Of a stretch of DNA of 64,000 bases, positions 55,896 to 63,839 are shown one piece after another. Under the pieces are notes generated by a model, which saw only the letters and a list, made by a program, of their open reading frames with translations, had not been told where the DNA came from and did no database searches. This DNA comes from Flagellimonas sp. MMG031 (GTDB lineage: Bacteria > Bacteroidota > Bacteroidia > Flavobacteriales > Flavobacteriaceae): NCBI RefSeq assembly GCF_040112705.1, contig NZ_CP157804.1:1916001-1980000 (forward strand), written 5' to 3'. Made by a program: the position numbers and the translations under genes. Each line of letters opens with the position of its first letter. Positions within the stretch are counted from its first letter, which is position 1.

Positions 55896-55939
55896 ATGAT
55901 TTAGGTCATTTCATAGCTAGCTAGTTTGTACTACATTCA
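55896..55939 (+). promoter_or_regulatory. CRP/FNR-like site and -7-like element before the 134-residue protein gene
   Basis: Palindrome aTGATttagGTCAt at 55896-55909 (centre 55902.5). TACATTCA at 55932-55939 keeps TA and TT of the -7 consensus, exactly 33 bp away. The ATG at 55968 is 65 bp from the centre, the same as for USP-3. The palindrome differs from the nos site (2445-2458) at one position only. Confidence 0.6.
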
Positions 55940-55967
55940 ATCCAAATTTAATGTAACTGCCGTAACG

Positions 55968-56372
55968 ATGAAGAGGGAGAGACAAATAGCGGTAATGCAT
56001 GGAGAATTACAGACATGGAAATCCTATCTGCAGTTTATAGCGGATGAGATGGCTTTTATTCAAAGACTACTCGATTCCTATGTATTTGAGCCACGGACTC
56101 CCAAATTGTTCGAACGTTTGGAAAACTTCAAACAACACTTCGATAGTTCCAAGGCCGAACGCTGTTCGTTATCGGAATTCATCAAAAATCATGAAAATGG
56201 ACTGGGCGGCATCTTTGAATGCACGCAAGATGAGTGCGATGGCCATTACTACGAAAAACACTTAAGCCTCAAGAATAGAGTGGACCGGTATATTGAGACT
56301 TACATCAATTTGAAAAAAGAGGTGTACGATTATGCTGGGGCCATACTCAAGAAAAAGAAGCCCTTGTACTGA
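55968..56372 (+). CDS. Helical protein of unknown function, paralog of the 56924 gene
   Basis: 134 residues from the ATG at 55968. The upstream in-frame TTG at 55926 falls inside the promoter element, so it is unlikely. Mostly helical; LQTWKSYLQFIADEMAFIQRLLDSYVF aligns with LHEETQQWCSEMKFARDEQKFLNSMIKDY reconstructed from 56924-57366. The body contains CTQDECDGHYYEKH, a Cys/His-rich spot that might bind metal, and the C-terminus has KKEVYDYAGAILKKKKP. I do not recognise the family. Position between a baeRF-like gene and hsp20 suggests a stress role. Confidence 0.75.
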   Translation: MKRERQIAVMHGELQTWKSYLQFIADEMAFIQRLLDSYVFEPRTPKLFERLENFKQHFDSSKAERCSLSEFIKNHENGLGGIFECTQDECDGHYYEKHLSLKNRVDRYIETYINLKKEVYDYAGAILKKKKPLY

Positions 56373-56431
56373 TGTGGCGTTGACCATATCGGAGAGTCAA
56401 GCAATTATTTAATCTGTTAAATCAACTAGTT

Positions 56432-56872
56432 ATGTCATTGGTAAAATTGGACGGAAAGCGATTTCCATGGAACGAAAGACTGATTGATTTTTTCAGTCGG
56501 GATGCATTTGTGGATGATGATTTTTTCAATTTGGAGAAAACCCATCCATCCATGAATGTCAAGGAACACAAAGATGATTTTGAAATTGAGTTTGCCGCAC
56601 CGGGATTTGAAAAGAAAGATTTCAAGATTACTATGAAAGATGATGTATTGGAGGTTTCGGCCCAAAAGCGTAAAGAGAAGACCGAAGAGGAAGAGAACTT
56701 TACCCGAAGGGAGTTCAACTACAATGCATTTACCAGAAGTTTACAACTGCCACCCACCGTAGATCGCTCCAAAGATGTTAAGGCGGTGTACCAAAACGGT
56801 ATCCTTACCCTTAAGGTCCATAAAATGGAAGCGGCCAAAAACAACCAAAAAAAGGTGATTGAAGTGGCATAG
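56432..56872 (+). CDS. Small heat-shock protein, Hsp20/alpha-crystallin
   Basis: 146 residues. Alpha-crystallin domain (about 40-130): HPSMNVKEHKDDFEIEFAAPGF, DFKITMKDDVLEVSAQKRK, EFNYNAFTRSLQLPPTVDRS and the GILTL motif that ends the domain. An ATP-independent holdase that keeps unfolding proteins soluble. It lies 59 bp after the preceding gene with no separate regulatory palindrome, so it is probably read from the 55896 promoter. Confidence 0.95.
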   Translation: MSLVKLDGKRFPWNERLIDFFSRDAFVDDDFFNLEKTHPSMNVKEHKDDFEIEFAAPGFEKKDFKITMKDDVLEVSAQKRKEKTEEEENFTRREFNYNAFTRSLQLPPTVDRSKDVKAVYQNGILTLKVHKMEAAKNNQKKVIEVA

Positions 56873-56882
56873 TTAAAAACCA

Positions 56883-56907
56883 GCGGCAGATGGTTTCCGT
56901 CTGCCGC
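56883..56907. other. Intergenic hairpin between hsp20 and the frameshifted gene
   Basis: GCGGCAGA (56883-56890) and TCTGCCGC (56900-56907) form a perfect 8 bp stem with a 9 nt loop. On the plus strand it is followed by AAAATG rather than T's, so it is not a normal plus-strand terminator; it may stabilise or separate messages. Confidence 0.6.
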
Positions 56908-56923
56908 AAAATGTAATTCAGTG

Positions 56924-57366
56924 ATGGAAACAAAATCGAACAAACGACAATATCGGGAATGGTTCAGTGCAGATGAGCTGCACGAAGAGACCAACAATGG
57001 TGTTCCGAGATGAAATTTGCCCGGGACGAGCAAAAATTCCTGAACAGCATGATCAAGGACTATACCTTGGACATCATCGACTCCGACATGTTCAAAACCA
57101 TACAGCCCATTGTGGATGCGTTGAACATCTGCGAAAGGGATTTGGTGGAACTCTTCAAAAAGGTGCAGCTGCACGAAAACCAGCTCCAAATTATGGTAGA
57201 TGAGGTCAACCAAGAGAAAATGGAGGCCGCTTATCTGGATACGCACAACGACCTTGCCAAGGAAGTATCGGATTACTTTGTACGGTACCGTGATGCAAAA
57301 AACAAGATTTTCGATATCGTATCCCAGGTAATGAAGCGCAGAAGACAAAAACGATTATTGAATTAA
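56924..57366 (+). pseudogene. Helical protein gene with apparent one-base deletion, paralog of 55968
   Basis: From the ATG at 56924 the frame encodes 29 residues (ending ELHEETNNGVPR) and stops at 57011-57013. A second frame with an ATG at 57010 encodes 118 residues (MKFARDEQKFLNSMIKDYTL onward). Read upstream, the second frame gives QQWCSEMKFARDEQ. Joined after the Thr of HEET, the two give LHEETQQWCSEMKFARDEQKF, which matches LQTWKSYLQFIADEMAFI-type sequence of the paralog at 55968 (H, E, Q, W, S, F, DE, F conserved). One base, most simply a C of ACC-CAA at 56990-56993, is missing. Either a true frameshift, a sequencing error, or a translational coupling (ATGA) of two pieces. It lies 16 bp before ldhA. 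Confidence 0.8.
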
Positions 57367-57382
57367 TATAGCTCTTAAAAGG

Positions 57383-58390
57383 ATGAAAGTACTGGTGTAC
57401 AGTGCCAAGGATTTTGAAATAAAGAACTTGGAGAAAGCGAACAATGGAAAGCATAAAATAAGGTTTGTTCCAGAAGCCTTGGATACCACAACGGCGGTTA
57501 TAGCGGCAGGATATGATGCCGTGTGTATCTTCTCCAACGATGATGCCAGCCTTGTGGTACTCGAAATTCTCCATGACCTTGGCGTAAAGTACATCACCCT
57601 GCGATCCACGGGCTACAACAATGTCAGCGTAAAATCGGCCAAGCGCATCGGGTTGAAGGTGGCCTATGCCCCAGAGTATTCGCCACATGCCATTGCCGAA
57701 CATGCCGTAGGCCTTTTGCTGGCTTTGGACCGCAAGTTGGTTCAGGCCAACACTCAGGTAAGGGTCTTTAATTTTACGTTGGACAATCTTATAGGCTCCG
57801 ACCTGAACGGAAAGACAGTGGGTATCTTCGGAACGGGACGGATCGGTTCCATTTTGGTGAAAATATTCCATGCTTTCGGATGTAAGGTCGTAGCCCACGA
57901 CCTGGAGCGCAATCACTATTTGGAAAATCATTACGAAGTGGAATACCTTCCTTTGGAAGAACTCTGCAGGAAGTCGGATATCGTAAGCATTAATACTCCG
58001 CTAAATTACAATACCCATCATATTTTTAATACAACGCTTCTCATGGCCATGAAGCCAGGTGCCATATTGATCAATACAGCTCGTGGGGGCATTATAAAAA
58101 CAGAGGATGTACTGGCAGCACTCAAAAACGGTAGGCTTGGTGGCTATGCAACCGATGTATATGAGCACGAAAGGGGCATCTTCTTTAAGGACCATAGCAA
58201 GAATGGCATTACTGACGAACAGCTGAAAGAGCTGATTGCCCTGCCCAATGTGCTGCTGACCCCTCACCAAGCCTTTGCTACCAAGGAAGCCCTTGTTCGT
58301 ATTGCTGAGACTACCATCCACAACTTGGATTGTTGGGAGGAAGGGAAAACCAATACCAACGAGCTTGGTTTTGAAACCATTATGTTATAG
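57383..58390 (+). CDS. ldhA: D-2-hydroxyacid dehydrogenase, D-lactate dehydrogenase type
   Basis: 335 residues. NAD-binding GIFGTGRIGSIL, catalytic Arg in NTARGGIIKTEDVL (about residue 233), Glu in DVYEHERGIFF and His in LTPHQAFATKEA. The close fit to LdhA-type D-lactate dehydrogenases and the stress cluster location suggest fermentation (pyruvate to D-lactate) when respiration is limited. It ends overlapping the convergent cardiolipin synthase gene by 6 bp. Confidence 0.9.
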   Translation: MKVLVYSAKDFEIKNLEKANNGKHKIRFVPEALDTTTAVIAAGYDAVCIFSNDDASLVVLEILHDLGVKYITLRSTGYNNVSVKSAKRIGLKVAYAPEYSPHAIAEHAVGLLLALDRKLVQANTQVRVFNFTLDNLIGSDLNGKTVGIFGTGRIGSILVKIFHAFGCKVVAHDLERNHYLENHYEVEYLPLEELCRKSDIVSINTPLNYNTHHIFNTTLLMAMKPGAILINTARGGIIKTEDVLAALKNGRLGGYATDVYEHERGIFFKDHSKNGITDEQLKELIALPNVLLTPHQAFATKEALVRIAETTIHNLDCWEEGKTNTNELGFETIML

Positions 58391-59791
58391 GAGTGGGCTC
58401 AATAGCTTGGCAAAGCCTTCGATCAACTTTTTGGTCCAAGGCCGGTTTTTATGTGCTTCGTAATCATCCAACAGCAAGGATCGTTCACAATCTTTTAAAA
58501 AATCCGATTTCATCTGTTGACAAAGGGGTGCATCGTACACAAAGACCTGGGCCTCATAATTTTGTTGAAGGCTCCGATTATCCAGATTGGCCGTTCCAAT
58601 GCTGGCGATTTCATCGTCACAGAGCATTACTTTGCTGTGCAGAAAACCATCAGCGTAGAGATAAATTTTGATTCCTGCCTTTAGATAGGATTCAAAATAC
58701 GCCCTTACGCACCAATCCACCAGTTTGATATCGGTGCTGGTCGACATCAATATCCGAACATCCACACCGCTGAGCGCTGCGGTCATTAAGGCCTGTAAAA
58801 TGGCATGGTTAGGGATAATATAGGGGTTAACGATGTAAAGATATTTCTCCGCACTGTTGATGATGGAAAAATACACCTGTTCCATCACATCAAAATCATC
58901 ATCCGGACCGCTGGGCACAATTTGTAGGGAAGTATCGCGTTCCAAGGTTTTATGAATGTTGAAGGTAGAAACATCTACCTTTTTCTCGCTCGCCAGAAAC
59001 CAGTCGGTCACAAACAATCGATTTAAAAAATCTACTGCCTCGCCCTCGATCTTCAAGTGGGTATCGTGCCATTTGCCTAAGGCAGGGTCACCCTTTAGGT
59101 ATTTATCCGAAATGTTGATACCTCCCGTAAAGCCGATTTTGTTGTCGATTATAATGATTTTTCGATGGTTCCTGTAATTCAATGAAGCCAAGAACCTGCC
59201 AAATTTAAAAGGGAGGAATTGGGCCGTTTCCACACCTATTTCGTTTAATTTTTTCAGGTATTTTTTGCTTAGCGAATAACTGCCTATACCATCATATAGT
59301 AATCGAACGGTCACATTTTCATTCACTTTACGTTCAAAGACATCCAAAAGCCTATCCGCCAACAGTCCATCCTCAAAAATATAATACTGCAAGTGGATGT
59401 GGTCTTGGGCTTCTTCGAGGGCATGGAAGATGTGCTCAAAAGTTTGTTGCCCATCTTTTAAAAGCTCCAAGTCGTTGTGGCAGGTAACTGGGCATTTGGC
59501 CGTTTTGGTAATCAAGGAAGTGATTTTGTGCTTGTTTATGGATAGTTTAGGGTCACAATGGATCTCTTCCGATTGTTCCAACGGGCCAAACTCATTTTTG
59601 AGGGAAAACATTTTACTTTTTCTCCTGTTCCTGCCAAATAAAAGGTAAAGAAGAATCCCTGCCACCGGAATGGTAAAAATGGCCAGTAACCAAGCCAAGG
59701 TTTTGCTGGGCCTGACCCCGTTCAATAACAGGCTTACTACCATGATCAGGGCAATCAATATGTAGAGGCCGATAAGAATGGGAATGAGCAT
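58385..59791 (-). CDS. cls: Cardiolipin synthase, Cls type
   Basis: About 468 residues from the ATG at 59789-59791; the in-frame TTG at 59866 would add 25 residues before the normal N-terminus. Two membrane helices (ILIGLYILIALIMVVSLLL and TLAWLLAIFTIPVAGILLYL), then two phospholipase D HKD motifs: HRKIIIID in NYRNHRKIIIIDNKIGFTGG and HSKVMLCD in FLHSKVMLCDDEIASIGTAN. It condenses two phosphatidylglycerols into cardiolipin in the inner membrane. Its stop overlaps the ldhA stop region by 6 bp. Confidence 0.93.
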   Translation of the reverse strand: MLIPILIGLYILIALIMVVSLLLNGVRPSKTLAWLLAIFTIPVAGILLYLLFGRNRRKSKMFSLKNEFGPLEQSEEIHCDPKLSINKHKITSLITKTAKCPVTCHNDLELLKDGQQTFEHIFHALEEAQDHIHLQYYIFEDGLLADRLLDVFERKVNENVTVRLLYDGIGSYSLSKKYLKKLNEIGVETAQFLPFKFGRFLASLNYRNHRKIIIIDNKIGFTGGINISDKYLKGDPALGKWHDTHLKIEGEAVDFLNRLFVTDWFLASEKKVDVSTFNIHKTLERDTSLQIVPSGPDDDFDVMEQVYFSIINSAEKYLYIVNPYIIPNHAILQALMTAALSGVDVRILMSTSTDIKLVDWCVRAYFESYLKAGIKIYLYADGFLHSKVMLCDDEIASIGTANLDNRSLQQNYEAQVFVYDAPLCQQMKSDFLKDCERSLLLDDYEAHKNRPWTKKLIEGFAKLLSPLL

Positions 59792-60132
59792 CCGTTGGTA
59801 TTGAGCTGTTTGAAATACATTGACAAGGTAGTAAAAGTATTTTGCCAATAAAATTGGGCTGGTCAATCATAGGAATGTTAAAATATCACTGATTGATTCA
59901 TGCCTTTCAAATTATGTGGACAAAAAGTGTAACAAATCTGTAAAAATTGATACCAAAAAATGCGGTCCAGCCACTCACAAAGATGAAAAAGGCGTCTGCT
60001 TTTGGATTTTAGGTTAAAATTAACATAAAGCTACAAGAGCACTCCTTAATTTTAAGACCCATGGATTTGAATGGATTATTTTACATACATACCCACCTTT
60101 TATCAACTCAGAATAAATCAAATAACTAACAT
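59792..60132. other. Divergent intergenic region between cls and tldD
   Basis: 341 bp without a gene, A+T rich. A sequence cTGATtgatTCAt near 59891-59904 looks like the stress motif but its second half is not RTCA, so I do not count it. No terminator or clear promoter is visible. Confidence 0.4.
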
Positions 60133-61773
60133 ATGAAACGAAGAGATTTTGTACAGTACGCTGGTATGGGTGCAGGGGCCATGATGATGCCCTCGCTTCT
60201 TATGGGAAACAATATTCCCGCGGAAGCACTGCTCGAACCAGGGATGGATACCGTACTCAAAAAGAAAATGGCCGATGTTGCCCTTAACACGGCAAAGTCC
60301 ATGGGAGCCACCTATGCCGATGCAAGGATAGGAAGATACCTGAACCAATATGTCTTTACCAGGGAAGATAAAGTACAGAACGTAGTGAACACCGAATCCT
60401 TTGGAATCGGAATCCGTGTGATTGCCAATGGCACCTGGGGATTCGCTTCTACCAACGATGTCACCGAGGATGGGATCAAAAATGCAACCCAACAGGCCGT
60501 AGCGATTGCCAAGGCCAATTCTAAAATCCAAAAAGAACCCGTGGTCTTAGCGCCTGTGCAAGGGCATGGCGAGGTTTCGTGGAAAACACCTATCCAAAAG
60601 GACTTTAAAGAAGTACCTATTTCCGAAAAAGTGGACCTTTTGTTGAGTGCCAATGCCGCTGCCATGGAAAATGGGGCCAACTTTGTGAACTCTGCCCTCT
60701 TTATGGTGAACGAGCAAAAATATTTTGCCTCTACCGATGGGTCGTACATTGACCAAGACGTACACCGTATCTGGCCGACCTTTAACGTGACGGCCATTGA
60801 CCGTCAGGCGGGTAAATTCAAGAGCCGTCAGGCCTTGAGCGCCCCTATGGGAATGGGTTATGAGTATATGGATGGATTGGAATCCGAAAAATTGTCCGGT
60901 CCCGAGGGAATCAAGCTTTACAATAGAAGCTACGATATTGTGGAAGATGCCACCATGGCCGCACAACAGGCCAAGCAAAAGCTTTCTGCAAAATCTGTTG
61001 AAGCTGGTAAATACGACCTGGTGTTGGAACCTAATCACCTTGGTTTGACCATCCACGAATCAGTAGGTCACCCACTGGAACTCGACCGTGTGCTTGGATA
61101 CGAAGCGAATTATGCGGGAACCAGTTTTGCCACCTTGGATAAATGGGAATCCAAGGACTTTAACTACGGAAGCGATATCGTAAACATTGTGGCCGATAAG
61201 ACCCAGGTAGGATCTTTAGGTGCGGTAGGTTATGATGATGAAGGCGTGAAGACCAAAAAATGGGATTTGATTCGTAACGGAACATTGGTGAACTACCAAG
61301 CGATCCGTGACCAAGTCCACATGATTGACCAAAATGAATCACATGGTTGCTGCTACGCCCAGAGTTGGGAAGATGTGCAGTTCCAGCGTATGCCCAATGT
61401 TTCCTTGGAACCCGGTACCGAAAAGTACTCGTTGCAGGACATGATCAAGGATGTAGACAAAGGAATCTACATTTTGGGCCGTGGTTCGTATTCCATCGAT
61501 CAACAGCGTTATAACTTCCAATTTGGAGGAACCTTGTTCTACGAAATCAAGAATGGTGAGATAGCCGGTATGCTGGAAGATGTGGCCTACCAATCCAATA
61601 CCCAAGAATTTTGGAATTCCTGTGCAAAAATCTGTGACAAAGACGACTACCGATTGTTCGGTTCCTTCTTTGATGGTAAGGGGCAACCCTCCCAAGTCAG
61701 TGCCGTTTCCCACGGAAGCTCCACTTCCAGATTTAACGGAATCAATGTAATCAATACAGGTAGGACCATTTAA
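60133..61773 (+). CDS. tldD: TldD-type zinc metalloprotease with Tat-like signal
   Basis: 546 residues. N-terminus MKRRDFVQYAGMGAGAMMMP has a twin-arginine motif and a hydrophobic stretch, unusual for TldD, which is cytoplasmic in E. coli. The zinc motif HESVGH (H308, E309, H313) is in LGLTIHESVGHPLELDRV, followed by GYEANYAGTSF; GSLGAVGYDDEG and YAQSWEDVQFQRMPN lie farther on. With TldE it cleaves unfolded peptides and processes peptide toxins or modified peptides. The TldE gene is 27 bp downstream. Confidence 0.92.
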   Translation: MKRRDFVQYAGMGAGAMMMPSLLMGNNIPAEALLEPGMDTVLKKKMADVALNTAKSMGATYADARIGRYLNQYVFTREDKVQNVVNTESFGIGIRVIANGTWGFASTNDVTEDGIKNATQQAVAIAKANSKIQKEPVVLAPVQGHGEVSWKTPIQKDFKEVPISEKVDLLLSANAAAMENGANFVNSALFMVNEQKYFASTDGSYIDQDVHRIWPTFNVTAIDRQAGKFKSRQALSAPMGMGYEYMDGLESEKLSGPEGIKLYNRSYDIVEDATMAAQQAKQKLSAKSVEAGKYDLVLEPNHLGLTIHESVGHPLELDRVLGYEANYAGTSFATLDKWESKDFNYGSDIVNIVADKTQVGSLGAVGYDDEGVKTKKWDLIRNGTLVNYQAIRDQVHMIDQNESHGCCYAQSWEDVQFQRMPNVSLEPGTEKYSLQDMIKDVDKGIYILGRGSYSIDQQRYNFQFGGTLFYEIKNGEIAGMLEDVAYQSNTQEFWNSCAKICDKDDYRLFGSFFDGKGQPSQVSAVSHGSSTSRFNGINVINTGRTI

Positions 61774-61800
61774 GGTTTATTCAAATTAAATACTAAGACA

Positions 61801-63117
61801 ATGGCTATATATACTAGAGAAGAAGCAAAAAAGATTTTGGAAAAGGCATTGAGCTTTTCCAAGGCCGATGCCTGCGAAATAAACCTGAGTGGAAGGAACA
61901 GCGGAAACATTCGTTACGCACGAAACACCGTGTCCACGGCAGGATATCAATCCAACCAAAGCTTGGTGGTACAATCCAGCTTTGGCAAAAAGGTGGGAAC
62001 GGCAACCATCGATGAATTTGACGATGCATCCTTGGAAAAAGTGGTCAGAAGGGCAGAGGAGCTCGCGCAATTATCTCCCGAAAACCCTGAGTTTATGCCG
62101 CCCTTGGGACCACAAACATACGATGAGGCTATCACATACAAGGAATCGACTGCCAACATCACTCCGGAGTACCGAGCTGAGGTGGCCAATAGCAGTATTG
62201 TTCCCGCCGCTGCAAAAGATGTAACTGCAGCAGGCTTTTTGGATGATTCGGCCCAATTTTCGGCCATGATCAATTCCAATGGACTGTTTGCCTACAACCA
62301 ATCCACCAACGTGGATTTTACGGTGACCATGCGTACCAATGACGGTACAGGTTCCGGTTGGGTGACCCGCGATTATAACGATATTGACAAGTTTGACGCT
62401 GCCGAAGCATCAAAAATAGCAATAGACAAGGCAGTGATGTCCCGAGAGGCGCGTGCCATAGAGCCCGGTAAGTACACTGTGATCTTGGAACCGGCCGCAT
62501 CCGCAGATCTTTTGCGTAATATGTTTGGTTCTTTCAATGCAAGGTCTGCCGATGAAGGAAGAAGCTTTATGTCCGCTAAGGACGGTGGCAATAAATTGGG
62601 ACAAAAGATTGTGGACGAAAGAGTGAATCTTTGGTCCGATCCCTTACATCCCGATGTGCCTACCTCCACATGGAACGGAGCGGGACAGCCTTTGAAGAAA
62701 ACCAGTTGGATCGAGAACGGGGTGGTCAAAAACTTGGCCTATGACCGTTACTGGGCAGAGCAAAAGGGTGTTGAGCCCGTGCCCTTCCCAAGCAATGCAA
62801 TTATGGAAGGCGGCGACGAAAGTTTGGAAGACATGATCAAAGGAACCAAAAAGGGTATTTTGGTGACACGCTTTTGGTATATCCGAAGTGTAGACCCACA
62901 AACCTTGCTATATACTGGTTTGACCCGGGACGGAACGTTCTACATTGAAAATGGACAGATCAAATTCCCTGTAAAAAACTTCAGGTTCAATGAGAGTCCA
63001 ATCATTATGTTGAACAATTTGGAATCGCTCGGGCAACAGGTTCGTGTAAACGGTAACCTGATACCTTACATGAAGATTCGCGACTTTACGTTCACCAGTC
63101 TTTCCGACGCGGTATAA
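61801..63117 (+). CDS. tldE: TldE/PmbA-type partner subunit
   Basis: 438 residues without a signal peptide: AIYTREEAKKILEKALSFS at the start, then PmbA blocks (VVQSSFGKKVGTATIDEFDD, RSADEGRSFMSAKDGGNKLG, TGLTRDGTFYIENGQIKFP). It has no HExxxH zinc site, as expected of TldE, which shapes the active tunnel with TldD. The absence of a signal contrasts with the Tat-like leader on TldD; the pair would need joint export or the leader is not cleaved. Ends in a strong terminator. Confidence 0.92.
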   Translation: MAIYTREEAKKILEKALSFSKADACEINLSGRNSGNIRYARNTVSTAGYQSNQSLVVQSSFGKKVGTATIDEFDDASLEKVVRRAEELAQLSPENPEFMPPLGPQTYDEAITYKESTANITPEYRAEVANSSIVPAAAKDVTAAGFLDDSAQFSAMINSNGLFAYNQSTNVDFTVTMRTNDGTGSGWVTRDYNDIDKFDAAEASKIAIDKAVMSREARAIEPGKYTVILEPAASADLLRNMFGSFNARSADEGRSFMSAKDGGNKLGQKIVDERVNLWSDPLHPDVPTSTWNGAGQPLKKTSWIENGVVKNLAYDRYWAEQKGVEPVPFPSNAIMEGGDESLEDMIKGTKKGILVTRFWYIRSVDPQTLLYTGLTRDGTFYIENGQIKFPVKNFRFNESPIIMLNNLESLGQQVRVNGNLIPYMKIRDFTFTSLSDAV

Positions 63118-63136
63118 GCATAATACACACAACAGA

Positions 63137-63175
63137 CTGGTGGTCGACTTGGTATCGACCGCCAGTTTTTTATTT
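63137..63175 (+). terminator. Rho-independent terminator after tldE
   Basis: CTGGTGGTCGA (63137-63147) and TCGACCGCCAG (63155-63165) pair over 11 bp with one G-U, loop of 7 nt, followed by TTTTTTATTTT. It ends the tldD-tldE message 20 bp after the stop. Confidence 0.92.
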
Positions 63176-63202
63176 TGGCAAAGATTTTAGCCTACGACCC
63201 AA

Positions 63203-63829
63203 ATGGCATTGGATAACGAATTTTTTTTCACACGCTTGCAGTATGAATCAGGAGATTGGGATGTGGATCAGCGTATGCCCTCCAATTTGCTGAATTCCTT
63301 GGTTGAATACACTACACTTAAGGTAGATACACAGGAAAAAATCATCCCGTTGGCCAGTGACGATATCTTTAAAAGCCCGTTTTGTTATATCTCCGGCCAT
63401 AAACTGGTGCAGTTCACCAAAAAGGAAAGGGAAAATTTTGAAAAGTACGTCCGCAACGGCGGTTTTGTCTTTGCAGATGACTGCAACCACGATATTGACG
63501 GTCTTTTTGCTAAATCCTTTGAACGCCAAATGGAAGAAATTTTTGGGGCTGGCGAATTGAAAAAAATTCCCAACGATCACGAAATCTACACCATTTTTTT
63601 TGAGTTTGATGATGGTCCACCTACCACTTCCCAAGAATTGAACGGATGGGGAGATGATTTGGTGCACGAATACCTCAAGGCCATCGTCATCAACGGACGC
63701 ATAGGCGTGCTCTACAGCAACAAGGATTATGGATGCGAATGGGATTACGATTTTAGAAACAAACGATGGTACAAAATCGACAACACCCGTTTCGGGGTCA
63801 ACATCGTGCTGTACGCATTAACTTCTTAA
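63203..63829 (+). CDS. DUF4159-family protein
   Basis: 208 residues, soluble as encoded (no signal peptide). Blocks ADNEFFFTRLQYESGDWDVD-like start, FCYISGHKLVQFTKKERENF, GGFVFADDCNHDIDGLFAKS and GVLYSNKDYGCEWDYDF fit DUF4159, whose fold resembles a glutamine-amidotransferase-like Rossmann domain. In Bacteroidota it usually precedes a MoxR ATPase and DUF58/BatA-type genes; the MoxR gene starts just after it here. Confidence 0.88.
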   Translation: MALDNEFFFTRLQYESGDWDVDQRMPSNLLNSLVEYTTLKVDTQEKIIPLASDDIFKSPFCYISGHKLVQFTKKERENFEKYVRNGGFVFADDCNHDIDGLFAKSFERQMEEIFGAGELKKIPNDHEIYTIFFEFDDGPPTTSQELNGWGDDLVHEYLKAIVINGRIGVLYSNKDYGCEWDYDFRNKRWYKIDNTRFGVNIVLYALTS

Positions 63830-63839
63830 CACTATTGAT

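Noticed and set aside
59891..59904. cTGATtgatTCAt as another CRP-like site
   Set aside because: The second half is not RTCA, and no -7 element is found at 33 bp.
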